Source: Sulfurimonas sp.
GTDB lineage: Bacteria > Campylobacterota > Campylobacteria > Campylobacterales > Sulfurimonadaceae
Direction of reading: 5' to 3'
Length of the DNA: 64,000 bases
NCBI RefSeq assembly: GCF_026196735.1
Contig: NZ_JAPHUF010000007.1
Location: forward strand, 62,001 to 126,000
Shown here: positions 1-7,953 of the stretch, one piece after another
Layout of the letters: every line of letters starts with the position of its first letter
How positions within the stretch are numbered: position 1 is the stretch's first letter
The notes under the pieces: generated by a model
Told to the model about the DNA's origin: nothing
Database searches by the model: none
Seen by the model: only the letters and a program-made list of their open reading frames with translations
Made by a program: the position numbers and the translations under genes

Positions 1-411
1 TTTCTCTACAGCATTGATTTCTTTAAGATGTTGCTCTTTATTATGAAAATGTACCTCTATGCTGTTTAAAACAAAAGTTCTTACAAAAGTGAAAGCTGAA
101 TTAACATAGTGAGTAGGCAGTCCAATCTTTACATGTATCTCACCAATTTTATATAGATACATAAAATACGGCATATCATATTTGCCGCAAAACAGGTTAA
201 TAAACCACTCTTTGATTTTTTTGCGATGGTGTGCAATAATATCTTTGTTCTTTAAAAATTGAGCAGTTTGTCCAAACCCCCAGATGTAATCATAAAACTC
301 ATCTATAAACTGATCTGCAAGTTCTTCCATTCTAGGTTGCAGATCTTTTAGTATTTTAGCTTCTTCTTCTGTGAACTTGTAGTCTGCTCTTAAAGAGTTA
401 TATTGTTGCAT
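1..411 (-). CDS. Protoglobin / globin-sensor domain protein (partial, N-terminal 137 residues)
   Basis: The window opens inside this gene; only the first 137 codons are present and the frame is open at the edge. The residues read as a globin-coupled-sensor or protoglobin fold: helix-rich, with the characteristic stretch EIHVKIGLPTHYV around residues 91-103. In that family the His of the HxxIGL motif (here about H93) is the proximal heme ligand, so the product should bind heme and sense or bind O2, NO or CO in the cytoplasm. The missing C-terminus decides whether this is a stand-alone protoglobin or a sensor fused to an output domain such as GGDEF or a methyl-accepting domain. It lies 24 bp downstream of gatA on the same strand, so it may be co-transcribed. 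Confidence 0.8.
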   Translation of the reverse strand, partial: MQQYNSLRADYKFTEEEAKILKDLQPRMEELADQFIDEFYDYIWGFGQTAQFLKNKDIIAHHRKKIKEWFINLFCGKYDMPYFMYLYKIGEIHVKIGLPTHYVNSAFTFVRTFVLNSIEVHFHNKEQHLKEINAVEK

Positions 412-435
412 TGTTAATCCTTAGAATTTGATTGT

Positions 436-1773
436 CTAATAATTGATCTGTTTTTCCAAACTTAGCGCACCATCAAAGAGTGTCTGCTCATCATAAGCTT
501 TAGCTATGAGCTGAAGTCCCACAGGCATGCTGTTTTTACCTTTGTTGATAGGAAGAGAAATAGCCGGAAGACCTGCTAGATTTACACTGATAGAGTAGAG
601 ATCACTCAGGTACATGTCCATCGGGTTTTTAAGCTCACCAAATTTAGGCGCAGTACCCGGTGCAATAGGTGAAAGTATCAAATTTACATCTTCAAAAATC
701 TTAGCGTATTGGTCTTTGATGATGTGTCTAGTCTTTTGTGCTTTTACATAGTAGGCTTCATAGTATCCGCTTGAAAGTACAAAGTTTCCAAGCAGTATTC
801 GGCGCTTGACTTCATCGCCAAAACCATTGCTACGAGTCTGGATAAAAGTATCTTCAAGATTTTTGCCCACTACACGGTTACCATAACGAACACCGTCATA
901 ACGAGCAAGGTTTGTAGTAGCTTCAGCAGTTGCCGTGATGTAGTAAGCTGAGATATCAAACTTAGCGTCCATTAACTCGCGTTCTACTATCGTATGACCT
1001 GCATTTAGAAGCTCATCTACCGCTAATTCATAAGCTTTTTTTACATCTTCACTAGCATTTTGTATGTGCTTGGGAAGTACAGCAATAGTGAGTTTTCTAG
1101 AAGAGTCTAATTTGTCTGAAACTTTGTCGTTCATATTTGCAGAAGTTGAGTCTTTTTCATCATGACCGCTGATGATGTCATATAAGATTGCTGCATCTTC
1201 AACATTTTGAGTCATCGGACCAATTTGATCTAGTGAAGAAGCATAAGCACCTAATCCATAGCGGCTCACACGACCGTAAGTCGGCTTCATCCCAACGATA
1301 CCACAAAATGAAGCTGGTTGGCGGATAGAACCACCGGTATCACTTCCTAGAGCAGCAATAGCTAAACCTGCACCAACAGCAGCAGCACTCCCACCAGAAC
1401 TTCCCCCCGGTACATGGTCTGCATTGTGAGGGTTTTGAGTCTTACCGTAAAAGCTAGACTCTGTAGTTGAGCCCATAGCAAACTCATCCATATTTGTTCT
1501 ACCAAATGGGCTTAGTCCCGCTTTAGTCATCTTCTCTATTACTGTAGCGTTATATGGAGCTATATAGCCTTGAAGTATGTTTGACCCAGAAGTTACTGAC
1601 CAGTCTTTTACTTGGATGTTGTCTTTTATAGCGATAGGCACGCCTTCGCCGACATTGTTTACATCTATGTAAGCATTTAATTCTGGTCTTGCTTGTATCT
1701 TTGCTTTTAATTCATCTTTAAATTTGTTTAATTCATCTTTATTTAATTTTAATGCTTCTTTTAGGGTAATCAC
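436..1773 (-). CDS. gatA: Asp-tRNA(Asn)/Glu-tRNA(Gln) amidotransferase subunit A
   Basis: GatA is the glutaminase subunit of GatCAB, which amidates mischarged Glu-tRNA(Gln) and Asp-tRNA(Asn). The amidase signature is intact: K50 in the VAIKDNI-like motif, the Gly/Ser-rich loop around 123-129 with the cis-Ser near S125, and the nucleophile S149 in DTGGSIRQ. The K-to-nucleophile spacing (99 residues) matches what I recall for characterised GatA proteins. At 445 residues the length is slightly short but normal for Campylobacterota. gatB and gatC are not in this window. It follows ileS and a small membrane-peptide gene on the same strand. Confidence 0.96.
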   Translation of the reverse strand: MITLKEALKLNKDELNKFKDELKAKIQARPELNAYIDVNNVGEGVPIAIKDNIQVKDWSVTSGSNILQGYIAPYNATVIEKMTKAGLSPFGRTNMDEFAMGSTTESSFYGKTQNPHNADHVPGGSSGGSAAAVGAGLAIAALGSDTGGSIRQPASFCGIVGMKPTYGRVSRYGLGAYASSLDQIGPMTQNVEDAAILYDIISGHDEKDSTSANMNDKVSDKLDSSRKLTIAVLPKHIQNASEDVKKAYELAVDELLNAGHTIVERELMDAKFDISAYYITATAEATTNLARYDGVRYGNRVVGKNLEDTFIQTRSNGFGDEVKRRILLGNFVLSSGYYEAYYVKAQKTRHIIKDQYAKIFEDVNLILSPIAPGTAPKFGELKNPMDMYLSDLYSISVNLAGLPAISLPINKGKNSMPVGLQLIAKAYDEQTLFDGALSLEKQINY

Positions 1774-1782
1774 AAAATTTCC

Positions 1783-1914
1783 TTATTTGAATTTTTTTAC
1801 TAAGAGTATTCCAACAGCTACGAGAGCAAATATTGCGGCAATACTAGCTACGATAAATGAACTCTCAACAGGTTGTGAAAAATCAGGCAAGTGTTTTCCT
1901 GTCAGTATCTGCAT
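1783..1914 (-). CDS. Small single-pass membrane peptide (43 aa) between ileS and gatA
   Basis: A 43-codon frame begins with ATG inside the last codons of ileS and stops just before gatA. It encodes a short polar start (MQILTGKHLPDFSQPVESS), one hydrophobic helix at about residues 20-38 (IVASIAAIFALVAVGILLV) and a basic end KKFK, which is the pattern of an N-out/C-in single-pass peptide. No strong Shine-Dalgarno site is seen, so translation is probably coupled to ileS termination. I recall a small hydrophobic gene in the same ileS-gatA position in Campylobacter jejuni, but could not check it. Function unknown. Confidence 0.6.
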   Translation of the reverse strand: MQILTGKHLPDFSQPVESSFIVASIAAIFALVAVGILLVKKFK

Positions 1915-4693
1915 TCTTAGAGTCTGAGTCTGTAGATGCAATTACTCTCTCACATCTTTGACATGTAGATTCTTCGTTTGGAGCTTGGTATTTCCAACAT
2001 CTAGGACATTTAGCCTCTGTAGCTTTACCAAGAACAAAAACATCACCATCTACTGTAAATTTACCAAGTTCTTCTTCTGCTTCACCGCTTGTAACGCCTG
2101 AAACAACAAACCAGTCTTCTACTTCAGTTTTGTCCATGCCAAGAGCTGTTGTGGACTCAGTATATAAAACCAACTCTAAAGTATTTTTAATAATTTTTTC
2201 TTTTTTAAGAGCATCAACTATCTCATAAAGGCCTTCTCTAGCTTCATTCATATATTCAGGCTTGAAGTTTGATTCAACTGCTTCTATCTCTGTGTATAAA
2301 AAGTCAAAAATATCTGTTGCGTCACCTTTTATGATGGCAGGAGCATTCTCTACAATCTCATCTGCTGTGTAAGTTAAAATCGGTGCAACTAAAACTAAAA
2401 GAGATTTTGTCATGATTGCCATAGCGCTTTGAGATGAGTTTCTCTTAGCGTCTTTTAGACCGTCACAGTAAAGAGAATCTTTAGTGATATCTATGTAGAT
2501 TCCACTTAGCTCATTAACAATAAAGTTGTTTAAAAGGCTCATACCGTGAACAAAGTTGTAGTGGCTAAATGATTTATGAACTTCGTTAAATACATTTCTA
2601 GCAACACTTAAAATCCATTTATCTAATTCACCCATTTGAGAGTATGGAGTTAGAGTTTGCAAATCATTGATATTTGCAAGCATGATTCTGAAGGTATTTC
2701 TAAGTTTTCTATAGTTTTCTGATGTCTGTTTCAAGATGCCGTTAGAGATTTTCAAATCACCTTGGTAGTCACTTGAAGCAACCCAAAGGCGAAGAATCTC
2801 ACTACCGTACTCTTTTAAAATCTTGTCAGGGGCAATAACATTACCCTTTGACTTAGACATCTTTTCACCTTTTTCATCAACCGTGAAACCGTGAGTAAGA
2901 ACCGCTTTGTAAGGCGCTTTATGCTCAACTGCACAAGACAAGAACATAGATGATTGGAACCAGCCGCGATGTTGGTCACTCCCTTCTACATAAAGGTCTG
3001 CTTGGTATTCACCGGCATCATAGTTGCGAGATTTTAAAACTGAGTTCCAAGTAGAACCAGAGTCAAACCATACATCTAAAATGTCAGTAACTTTTTCTAC
3101 TTCATCGTGCGTATACCCAGAACCTGGATATAAAAGATGTTCTGTCGGCAGAGAGTACCAAGCGTCACTGCCTTGCATCTCAAATACCATAGCAGTAAAG
3201 TTAAGAACTTTTTCATCAAGGATTACTTCGCCTGTAGCTTTTACTCTAAAGAATGCAATAGGAACTCCCCAGTCGCGTTGACGGGAAATACACCAATCAG
3301 GACGGTTTTCAACCATAGACTTAAGTCTGTTTCTTCCAGTTTCAGGATAAAAAAGAGTCTTTTGCACTTCGCTAAGAGCAATGTTTCTTAGTGTTTCATT
3401 TTCGCCTTGTGGTTTTTCATCTACAGAGATAAACCACTGCTTAGTTGCACGAAAAATTAAAGGAGTATGACTTCTCCAACAGTGTGGATATGAGTGAGTA
3501 AACTTAGATTCATAAAGCAGAGCATCACCTAAAAGCTCTAAGATTCTATCATTGCATTTGAAAATAAGCTGACCGACAAACTCCTCAGGATTTGGAAGAA
3601 GTTTTTCTTTTACGACAGTCTCATCAAAACATCCAGTCTCATCAACGGGCATAACAACTTCAAGGTCATATTTTAATCCAACACGGTAATCGTCTTCACC
3701 GTGCCCTGGAGCTGTGTGAACACCACCGGTACCGCTGTCCATAAGTACATGATCGCCTAGAACGATTTTTGAAGTTCTGCCGTTTAGAGGGTTAGTTGCA
3801 ACTTGGTTTTCAAGAAGTTTAGAGTCTACTTCTTGAGCTATTTCACCTTTTACAACGCCTAGTTCTAATAGTGACTCAAAGAGAGCTTTAGCAACGATAT
3901 AACCATCAGTAGTAAGGACATACTTTTCCTCTGGATGCAAAGAGATACCTGTGTTTGATGGAAGCGTCCATGGAGTTGTAGTCCAGATAACTAAAGCAGC
4001 TTTTTTGCCAGCTAAATTGGCTTTTTCTTTTGCTGCGTCACTTAACTCAAATGCTACATAGATAGAGTGAGACTCTTTGTCTTCATACTCAACTTCAGCT
4101 TCTGCAAGTGCAGTTCTCTCAGCCCATGACCAATAAACCGGTTTACTTCTCTCAATTAAAAGACCTTTTTTAGCAACAGAACAAAGTGTACGGTAGATAT
4201 TCGCCTCAAATTTAAAATCCATGGTAACATAAGGATTTTCCCAGTCGGCTAGTATTCCAAGCTGCTTGAACTCATCTCTTTGAATATCTACAAATTTAGC
4301 TGCATGAGCACGACAAAGCTCTCTTACTTTTGCAGTTTCTAAAAGCTCTTTTTTCTTTTTACCGCCAAGTTTTTTCTCAACTTGCTGCTCAATCGGTAGA
4401 CCATGACAGTCCCAGCCCGGAGTAAAACGAACAGATTTACCGCTAAAATAGTTGTGTTTGACAATAATGTCTTTTAACACCTTGTTTAGTGCATGCCCAA
4501 TATGTGTGTTGCCGTTTGCATAAGGAGGCCCGTCATGAAGAGTAAAAGCAGGAGCACCTTTGCGCTTAGCTTTCATTTTCTCATATATCTTTTTATCGTC
4601 CCAATCAGCATATCTTTTTGGTTCGTTATTAACAAGATTGCCTCTCATAGCAAAGTTTGTAGTAGGTAAAAGTAGTGTCTCTTTGTAGTCCAT
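1883..4693 (-). CDS. ileS: Isoleucyl-tRNA synthetase
   Basis: A class I aminoacyl-tRNA synthetase of 936 residues that charges tRNA(Ile). The HIGH motif is at about 64-67 (THIGHAL) and KMSKS is near residue 610 (GEKMSKSKGN). The CP1 editing domain lies between them, with the TTTPWTLP threonine-rich region. A C-terminal zinc ribbon (CPRCWKY...CQRC, roughly 897-916) is typical of bacterial IleRS. The final codons overlap the small membrane peptide, and gatA follows, so two aminoacylation genes share one transcript. No T-box is expected or seen. Confidence 0.97.
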   Translation of the reverse strand: MDYKETLLLPTTNFAMRGNLVNNEPKRYADWDDKKIYEKMKAKRKGAPAFTLHDGPPYANGNTHIGHALNKVLKDIIVKHNYFSGKSVRFTPGWDCHGLPIEQQVEKKLGGKKKKELLETAKVRELCRAHAAKFVDIQRDEFKQLGILADWENPYVTMDFKFEANIYRTLCSVAKKGLLIERSKPVYWSWAERTALAEAEVEYEDKESHSIYVAFELSDAAKEKANLAGKKAALVIWTTTPWTLPSNTGISLHPEEKYVLTTDGYIVAKALFESLLELGVVKGEIAQEVDSKLLENQVATNPLNGRTSKIVLGDHVLMDSGTGGVHTAPGHGEDDYRVGLKYDLEVVMPVDETGCFDETVVKEKLLPNPEEFVGQLIFKCNDRILELLGDALLYESKFTHSYPHCWRSHTPLIFRATKQWFISVDEKPQGENETLRNIALSEVQKTLFYPETGRNRLKSMVENRPDWCISRQRDWGVPIAFFRVKATGEVILDEKVLNFTAMVFEMQGSDAWYSLPTEHLLYPGSGYTHDEVEKVTDILDVWFDSGSTWNSVLKSRNYDAGEYQADLYVEGSDQHRGWFQSSMFLSCAVEHKAPYKAVLTHGFTVDEKGEKMSKSKGNVIAPDKILKEYGSEILRLWVASSDYQGDLKISNGILKQTSENYRKLRNTFRIMLANINDLQTLTPYSQMGELDKWILSVARNVFNEVHKSFSHYNFVHGMSLLNNFIVNELSGIYIDITKDSLYCDGLKDAKRNSSQSAMAIMTKSLLVLVAPILTYTADEIVENAPAIIKGDATDIFDFLYTEIEAVESNFKPEYMNEAREGLYEIVDALKKEKIIKNTLELVLYTESTTALGMDKTEVEDWFVVSGVTSGEAEEELGKFTVDGDVFVLGKATEAKCPRCWKYQAPNEESTCQRCERVIASTDSDSKNADTDRKTLA

Positions 4694-4773
4694 CTGTACC
4701 TCAAAAGTTTTTAAAATTTTTGGATTGTATCTTTAAAGGGTTTAAAAGCTACTTTAAAATATATAAATAGTGA

Positions 4774-4779
4774 TATAAT
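4774..4779 (+). promoter_or_regulatory. Probable -10 box for the CinA-like gene
   Basis: A perfect TATAAT sits 38 bp before the preferred ATG at 4817. The upstream sequence is AT-rich with no TTGACA, which fits the Campylobacterota sigma70 style of a strong -10 without a clear -35. Confidence 0.5.
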
Positions 4780-4816
4780 AAGCGAAATTGATTTGCTACA
4801 AAAGGCTCTAAACAAT

Positions 4817-5905
4817 ATGAAATTGCATGTGATATTTATCGGTAATAAATTTATATATAACACCTCTTTGCAAGAGTATGTTATTAGAAAAATAGAGCAA
4901 AAATCTGATTTTATTAGCTCAATAACATATTTTAAAGAGAGTGATAATTCACTGTTTTTATACTTAGAAAATGAATTAAATTCTTCAGCTAAGTTGTTAA
5001 TCGTTACAAGTAAACATCATTTTTCTACTATAGGAAAGTTAATATGTACAGCTACAAGCGATAACCAGATTTTAAAAGACGGTATGTTAATCCCATCAAA
5101 AGTTAGTGTTTTTGAAAATGGAAGTTATCTTCTAGAGCATAACAACTCTGCTGCAAATGTTCTACATGTAGATGAGATGCAAGAACTTCCGGAGATACTT
5201 TTACACTTTGAAGATTCTAAGGCGACTATCCATATATTTGAAGAAGATAAAGATAGTGCAGCGGCTATGCTTAATCCGATTGCGCAAATGTACGATGTGA
5301 GATTAGATATTGTAAATCTAATCGATGGATGGCTTAGAGTTGATGTCAGAAGTAAAAAATATGGGGATATATCCAAGTTTATTCATTCTGCCAAGCAGTT
5401 GTTGCCAAATAAGCTTATCGGAGCCGCCTGTGTTGTCAGCTACATCATAGACAGGCTATCTGTAAATGAAAAAAGGATTACATTTGCTGAGAGTTGCACC
5501 GGCGGGCTCCTAACATACTATTTTACAAAAAACAATGGGGCTTCAAAAGTTCTTGACGGCTCTTTAGTTACTTACTCAAATGCTTTAAAAGAGAATTGGC
5601 TTGGAGTTGAAAACACAACACTAGAAAAATATGGCGCTGTAAGTAATGAAGTTGTGTCAGAGATGAGCAGTGGTGCGATAAATGTGAGCAGTGCAGATTA
5701 TGCTATATCAGTCAGTGGTGTAGCAGGCGAAGGCGGCGGCACAAAAGAGAAACCGGTTGGAACTATACATGTAAGTGTTAGAACAAAAACAAAACATCAA
5801 GAAGCTCGTCTGAATTTGAGTGGAGACAGGAACTATATACAACATCAAAGTGTGCTATTTGCAATCAAAATGCTCATATTAATAGATAAAGAGATGTTTT
5901 TTTAA
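4817..5905 (+). CDS. CinA-family protein with C-terminal nicotinamide-nucleotide amidase (PncC) domain
   Basis: The C-terminal ~160 residues are a clear CinA-C/PncC domain: FAESCTGGLL, DGSLVTYSN, YGAVSNEVV and the glycine-rich VSGVAGEGGGT segment. PncC deamidates nicotinamide mononucleotide to nicotinate mononucleotide in pyridine-nucleotide recycling. The N-terminal ~200 residues match the size of the CinA MoaB-like domain but lack obvious MoaB motifs, so this half looks strongly diverged. A TTG at 4793 would add eight residues. I prefer ATG 4817 because AAAAGG precedes it by about 11 nt. nadE elsewhere in the window belongs to the same cofactor pathway. Confidence 0.8.
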   Translation: MKLHVIFIGNKFIYNTSLQEYVIRKIEQKSDFISSITYFKESDNSLFLYLENELNSSAKLLIVTSKHHFSTIGKLICTATSDNQILKDGMLIPSKVSVFENGSYLLEHNNSAANVLHVDEMQELPEILLHFEDSKATIHIFEEDKDSAAAMLNPIAQMYDVRLDIVNLIDGWLRVDVRSKKYGDISKFIHSAKQLLPNKLIGAACVVSYIIDRLSVNEKRITFAESCTGGLLTYYFTKNNGASKVLDGSLVTYSNALKENWLGVENTTLEKYGAVSNEVVSEMSSGAINVSSADYAISVSGVAGEGGGTKEKPVGTIHVSVRTKTKHQEARLNLSGDRNYIQHQSVLFAIKMLILIDKEMFF

Positions 5906-5922
5906 ATTTGACTCTTTTTATC

Positions 5923-5951
5923 TTGACAATTGAAACCTATTTGTCTATAAT
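5923..5951 (+). promoter_or_regulatory. Consensus sigma70 promoter of the tRNA cluster
   Basis: TTGACA at 5923-5928 and TATAAT at 5946-5951 are separated by exactly 17 bp, a perfect consensus. That is unusual in this low-GC lineage and fits a strongly expressed stable-RNA operon. The predicted start near 5958 is about 22 nt before mature tRNA-Lys. Confidence 0.85.
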
Positions 5952-5979
5952 TTCGACCTCTTAAGAAATAGAGAAAAAT

Positions 5980-6055
5980 GTCTTGTTAGCTCAGCTGGTA
6001 GAGCACGTCACTTTTAATGATGTGGCCGATGGTTCGAATCCATCACAGGACACCA
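5980..6055 (+). tRNA. tRNA-Lys (anticodon TTT)
   Basis: A 76-nt cloverleaf was folded by hand. The acceptor GTCTTGT pairs with ACAGGAC (one G-T), the anticodon loop is CTTTTAA (TTT), the T-loop is TTCGAAT and CCA is encoded. It is the first gene of a six-tRNA cluster. Confidence 0.95.
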
Positions 6056-6078
6056 TTTTAAACTTAAAAATAATGAAT

Positions 6079-6155
6079 GCGGTGGTAGTTCAGTTGGTTA
6101 GAATACCTGCCTGTCACGCAGGGGGTCGCGAGTTCGAGTCTCGTCCACCGCGCCA
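6079..6155 (+). tRNA. tRNA-Asp (anticodon GTC), copy 1
   Basis: A 77-nt cloverleaf with acceptor GCGGTGG/CCACCGC, anticodon loop CTGTCAC (GTC) and encoded CCA. The sequence is identical to the copy at 6667-6743. Confidence 0.95.
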
Positions 6156-6159
6156 TTTT

Positions 6160-6250
6160 TTTGATTATTTGCACTCAAAACTTTGACTCATGTACTTTAA
6201 GTACACTTCGCCAAAGCTTTAAGCACAACTAAATTCAAAAAGCAATTTTT
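6160..6250 (+). repeat. Nested palindromic spacer element, copy A
   Basis: The spacer between tRNA-Asp and tRNA-Val folds as one long imperfect hairpin. A T-rich outer arm (TTTTTTGA) pairs with TCAAAAA. A middle arm ending CTTTG near 6184 pairs with CAAAG near 6212. An inner perfect palindrome GTACTT/AAGTAC lies at about 6192-6203, followed by ACTTCG. Copy B at 6549-6608 has the same order of parts but different bases. It may be a processing signal or a REP-like mobile palindrome. Confidence 0.55.
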
Positions 6251-6259
6251 AAGCTTGAT

Positions 6260-6335
6260 GGGCGCTTAGCTCAGTTGGTAGAGCGCTACCCTTACAAGGT
6301 AGATGTCACTGGTTCGAGTCCAGTAGTGCCCACCA
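6260..6335 (+). tRNA. tRNA-Val (anticodon TAC), copy 1
   Basis: A 76-nt cloverleaf with acceptor GGGCGCT/AGTGCCC, anticodon loop CTTACAA (TAC) and encoded CCA. It is identical to the copy at 6471-6546. Confidence 0.95.
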
Positions 6336-6365
6336 TTATTGAATAAACCTTTTGTTTATGAAAGT

Positions 6366-6441
6366 GACCCTTTCGTCTAGTGGCCAAGGACACTATCACT
6401 TCATGGTAGGGACAGAGGTTCAAATCCTTTAGGGGTCGCCA
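6366..6441 (+). tRNA. tRNA-Glu (anticodon TTC)
   Basis: Acceptor GACCCTT/AGGGGTC, T-arm AGAGG-TTCAAAT-CCTTT and encoded CCA. The anticodon stem CTATC/GGTAG encloses the loop ACTTCAT, giving anticodon TTC with C rather than the near-universal T at position 33. The D-stem is short, as in other tRNA-Glu genes. Confidence 0.9.
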
Positions 6442-6470
6442 CAAAATGGTGCTTTAAAAGTTGAAAAAAT

Positions 6471-6546
6471 GGGCGCTTAGCTCAGTTGGTAGAGCGCTAC
6501 CCTTACAAGGTAGATGTCACTGGTTCGAGTCCAGTAGTGCCCACCA
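6471..6546 (+). tRNA. tRNA-Val (anticodon TAC), copy 2
   Basis: It is base-for-base identical to the tRNA-Val at 6260-6335, including the encoded CCA. This points to recent duplication or gene conversion inside the cluster. Confidence 0.95.
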
Positions 6547-6548
6547 TT

Positions 6549-6608
6549 TTTTGCATTACGCTTCGTTGAATTTCAACCCGCTTAGTTTACTAAGCTTCGT
6601 TAAAATGC
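6549..6608 (+). repeat. Nested palindromic spacer element, copy B
   Basis: It follows tRNA-Val copy 2 and has the same architecture as copy A. An outer TTTTTTG arm (about 6546-6553) is followed by a middle imperfect arm, an inner perfect hairpin GCTTAG-TTTA-CTAAGC, then TTCG and a middle arm TTAAAATGCG. A CAAAAAA outer arm lies further downstream near 6622. The bases differ from copy A while the pairing pattern is kept. Confidence 0.5.
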
Positions 6609-6666
6609 GCCTTGCCTAATACAAAAAACAATATTAATTATTGGTTATTAATTTTTTTCTTAGAGT

Positions 6667-6743
6667 GCGGTGGTAGTTCAGTTGGTTAGAATACCTGCCT
6701 GTCACGCAGGGGGTCGCGAGTTCGAGTCTCGTCCACCGCGCCA
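6667..6743 (+). tRNA. tRNA-Asp (anticodon GTC), copy 2
   Basis: A 77-nt cloverleaf identical to tRNA-Asp copy 1. It is the last gene of the tRNA cluster and is convergent with rodA, 48 bp away. Confidence 0.95.
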
Positions 6744-6791
6744 CTCATAAAAATCATCAATATCTCTTATCTGTATCAATCAACACCCCAA

Positions 6792-7904
6792 CTATAAAAA
6801 ACTTTTTGTCCCTCGACCATCATACATGTCTTTATATCTGAAAGTGATTAGATTTTGCATAATTGCAAAAAGAATGATAAAGTTTATGAAACTACTTCCT
6901 CCATAGCTAAACATTGGCAGTGGAACACCAACAACCGGGGCATAACCAATAGTCATGGAGATATTTACTCCCATGTATATGAAAATCATAAAAGATATGG
7001 CTATGGTTACAACTTTTATATAATAATCATTATTAAATATACTTAAACTCATAAGATGAAGAATTAACATAACATATATGAGAATAATTCCCAATGCACC
7101 CAAAAAACCACTTCTCTCTACAAGAAAAGCAAAGATAAAGTCACTTGTAGCAATTGGCAGAAATCTCATCTGTGTTTGAGTTGCTGCATCTTTTGATTTA
7201 CCTGTTAACCCGCCTGAACCAATAGCAATAATGGACTGCTGAACATGATAAGAGGGCTTTTCACTTAGAAAATCTATTATTCTTGTTTTTTGATAGTCAT
7301 GTAGAAGAAATTTATATGCAAGAGGAGAAAAAAGAAGTATCCCGCCGACAATAAAAGCCCATATTTTCCAATATACGCCAATATAAAAAAGCACTCCATA
7401 ACCAATTAGAAGAAGAACCAGCGCTGTACCTAAATCGGGTTCTCTAACAATTAAAAAAAATGGCAAGAGAATATAGGCGCTTATTTTTAAAAAATCTTTT
7501 ATTCTGTAACCGTGTACCGGTGGCGGATTTTTATGTATAAGGTATGCCAGCATTAAAATAAGGGCAGGTTTTACAAATTCAGATGGTTGAATGGTAGCAT
7601 TGATAAATGGTATATCTATCCATCTCTGTGCACCGAGTCTGGCATGTCCGAAAAATTCAACTGCTAAAAGCAGAGCTATATTTATCCAATATATTAAAGG
7701 GATAAGCCAGCTCATTCTGCGAATAGGAAGTAAAAAAACAGCGATAAATGCTAAAAATGCCACACCTACATATGCAGTTTGCTTCTGTGCCAAAGCTGGT
7801 ACAACTTCGCCAATCAGCCAGTTGGAAGTAATTATTAATGGAATGATTAAAATAATAGAAAAGAAATCAAATTGTGCTAAAATACGCTTATCAATTCTCC
7901 ACAA
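6792..7904 (-). CDS. rodA: Rod-shape SEDS peptidoglycan polymerase RodA
   Basis: RodA is the SEDS-family glycosyltransferase that polymerises lipid II during cell elongation. The sequence has about ten membrane helices and the family motif REPDLGTA (with the essential Asp), as well as QPSEFVKPALI and a C-terminal PLPMFSYGGSS-like loop. A longer frame runs to ATG 7940. I chose TTG 7904 because GGAG lies 8 nt upstream and the resulting start (MWRIDKRILAQFD) matches the usual RodA N-terminus. A cognate PBP2 is not in the window. It is divergent from rluD. Confidence 0.92.
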   Translation of the reverse strand: MWRIDKRILAQFDFFSIILIIPLIITSNWLIGEVVPALAQKQTAYVGVAFLAFIAVFLLPIRRMSWLIPLIYWINIALLLAVEFFGHARLGAQRWIDIPFINATIQPSEFVKPALILMLAYLIHKNPPPVHGYRIKDFLKISAYILLPFFLIVREPDLGTALVLLLIGYGVLFYIGVYWKIWAFIVGGILLFSPLAYKFLLHDYQKTRIIDFLSEKPSYHVQQSIIAIGSGGLTGKSKDAATQTQMRFLPIATSDFIFAFLVERSGFLGALGIILIYVMLILHLMSLSIFNNDYYIKVVTIAISFMIFIYMGVNISMTIGYAPVVGVPLPMFSYGGSSFINFIILFAIMQNLITFRYKDMYDGRGTKSFL

Positions 7905-7953
7905 ATTTATAACTCCATAAAGTTTTAGAAATTGTATCATAAAGGTTATTTAA

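Noticed and set aside
5983-6186. Plus-strand open frame across tRNA-Lys and tRNA-Asp
   Set aside because: It is a translation of two tRNA genes and their spacer, not a protein gene.
6260-6743. Identical tRNA-Val and tRNA-Asp pairs as an assembly duplication
   Set aside because: The spacers and the tRNA-Glu between them differ, so the copies are real tandem paralogues rather than an assembly artefact.
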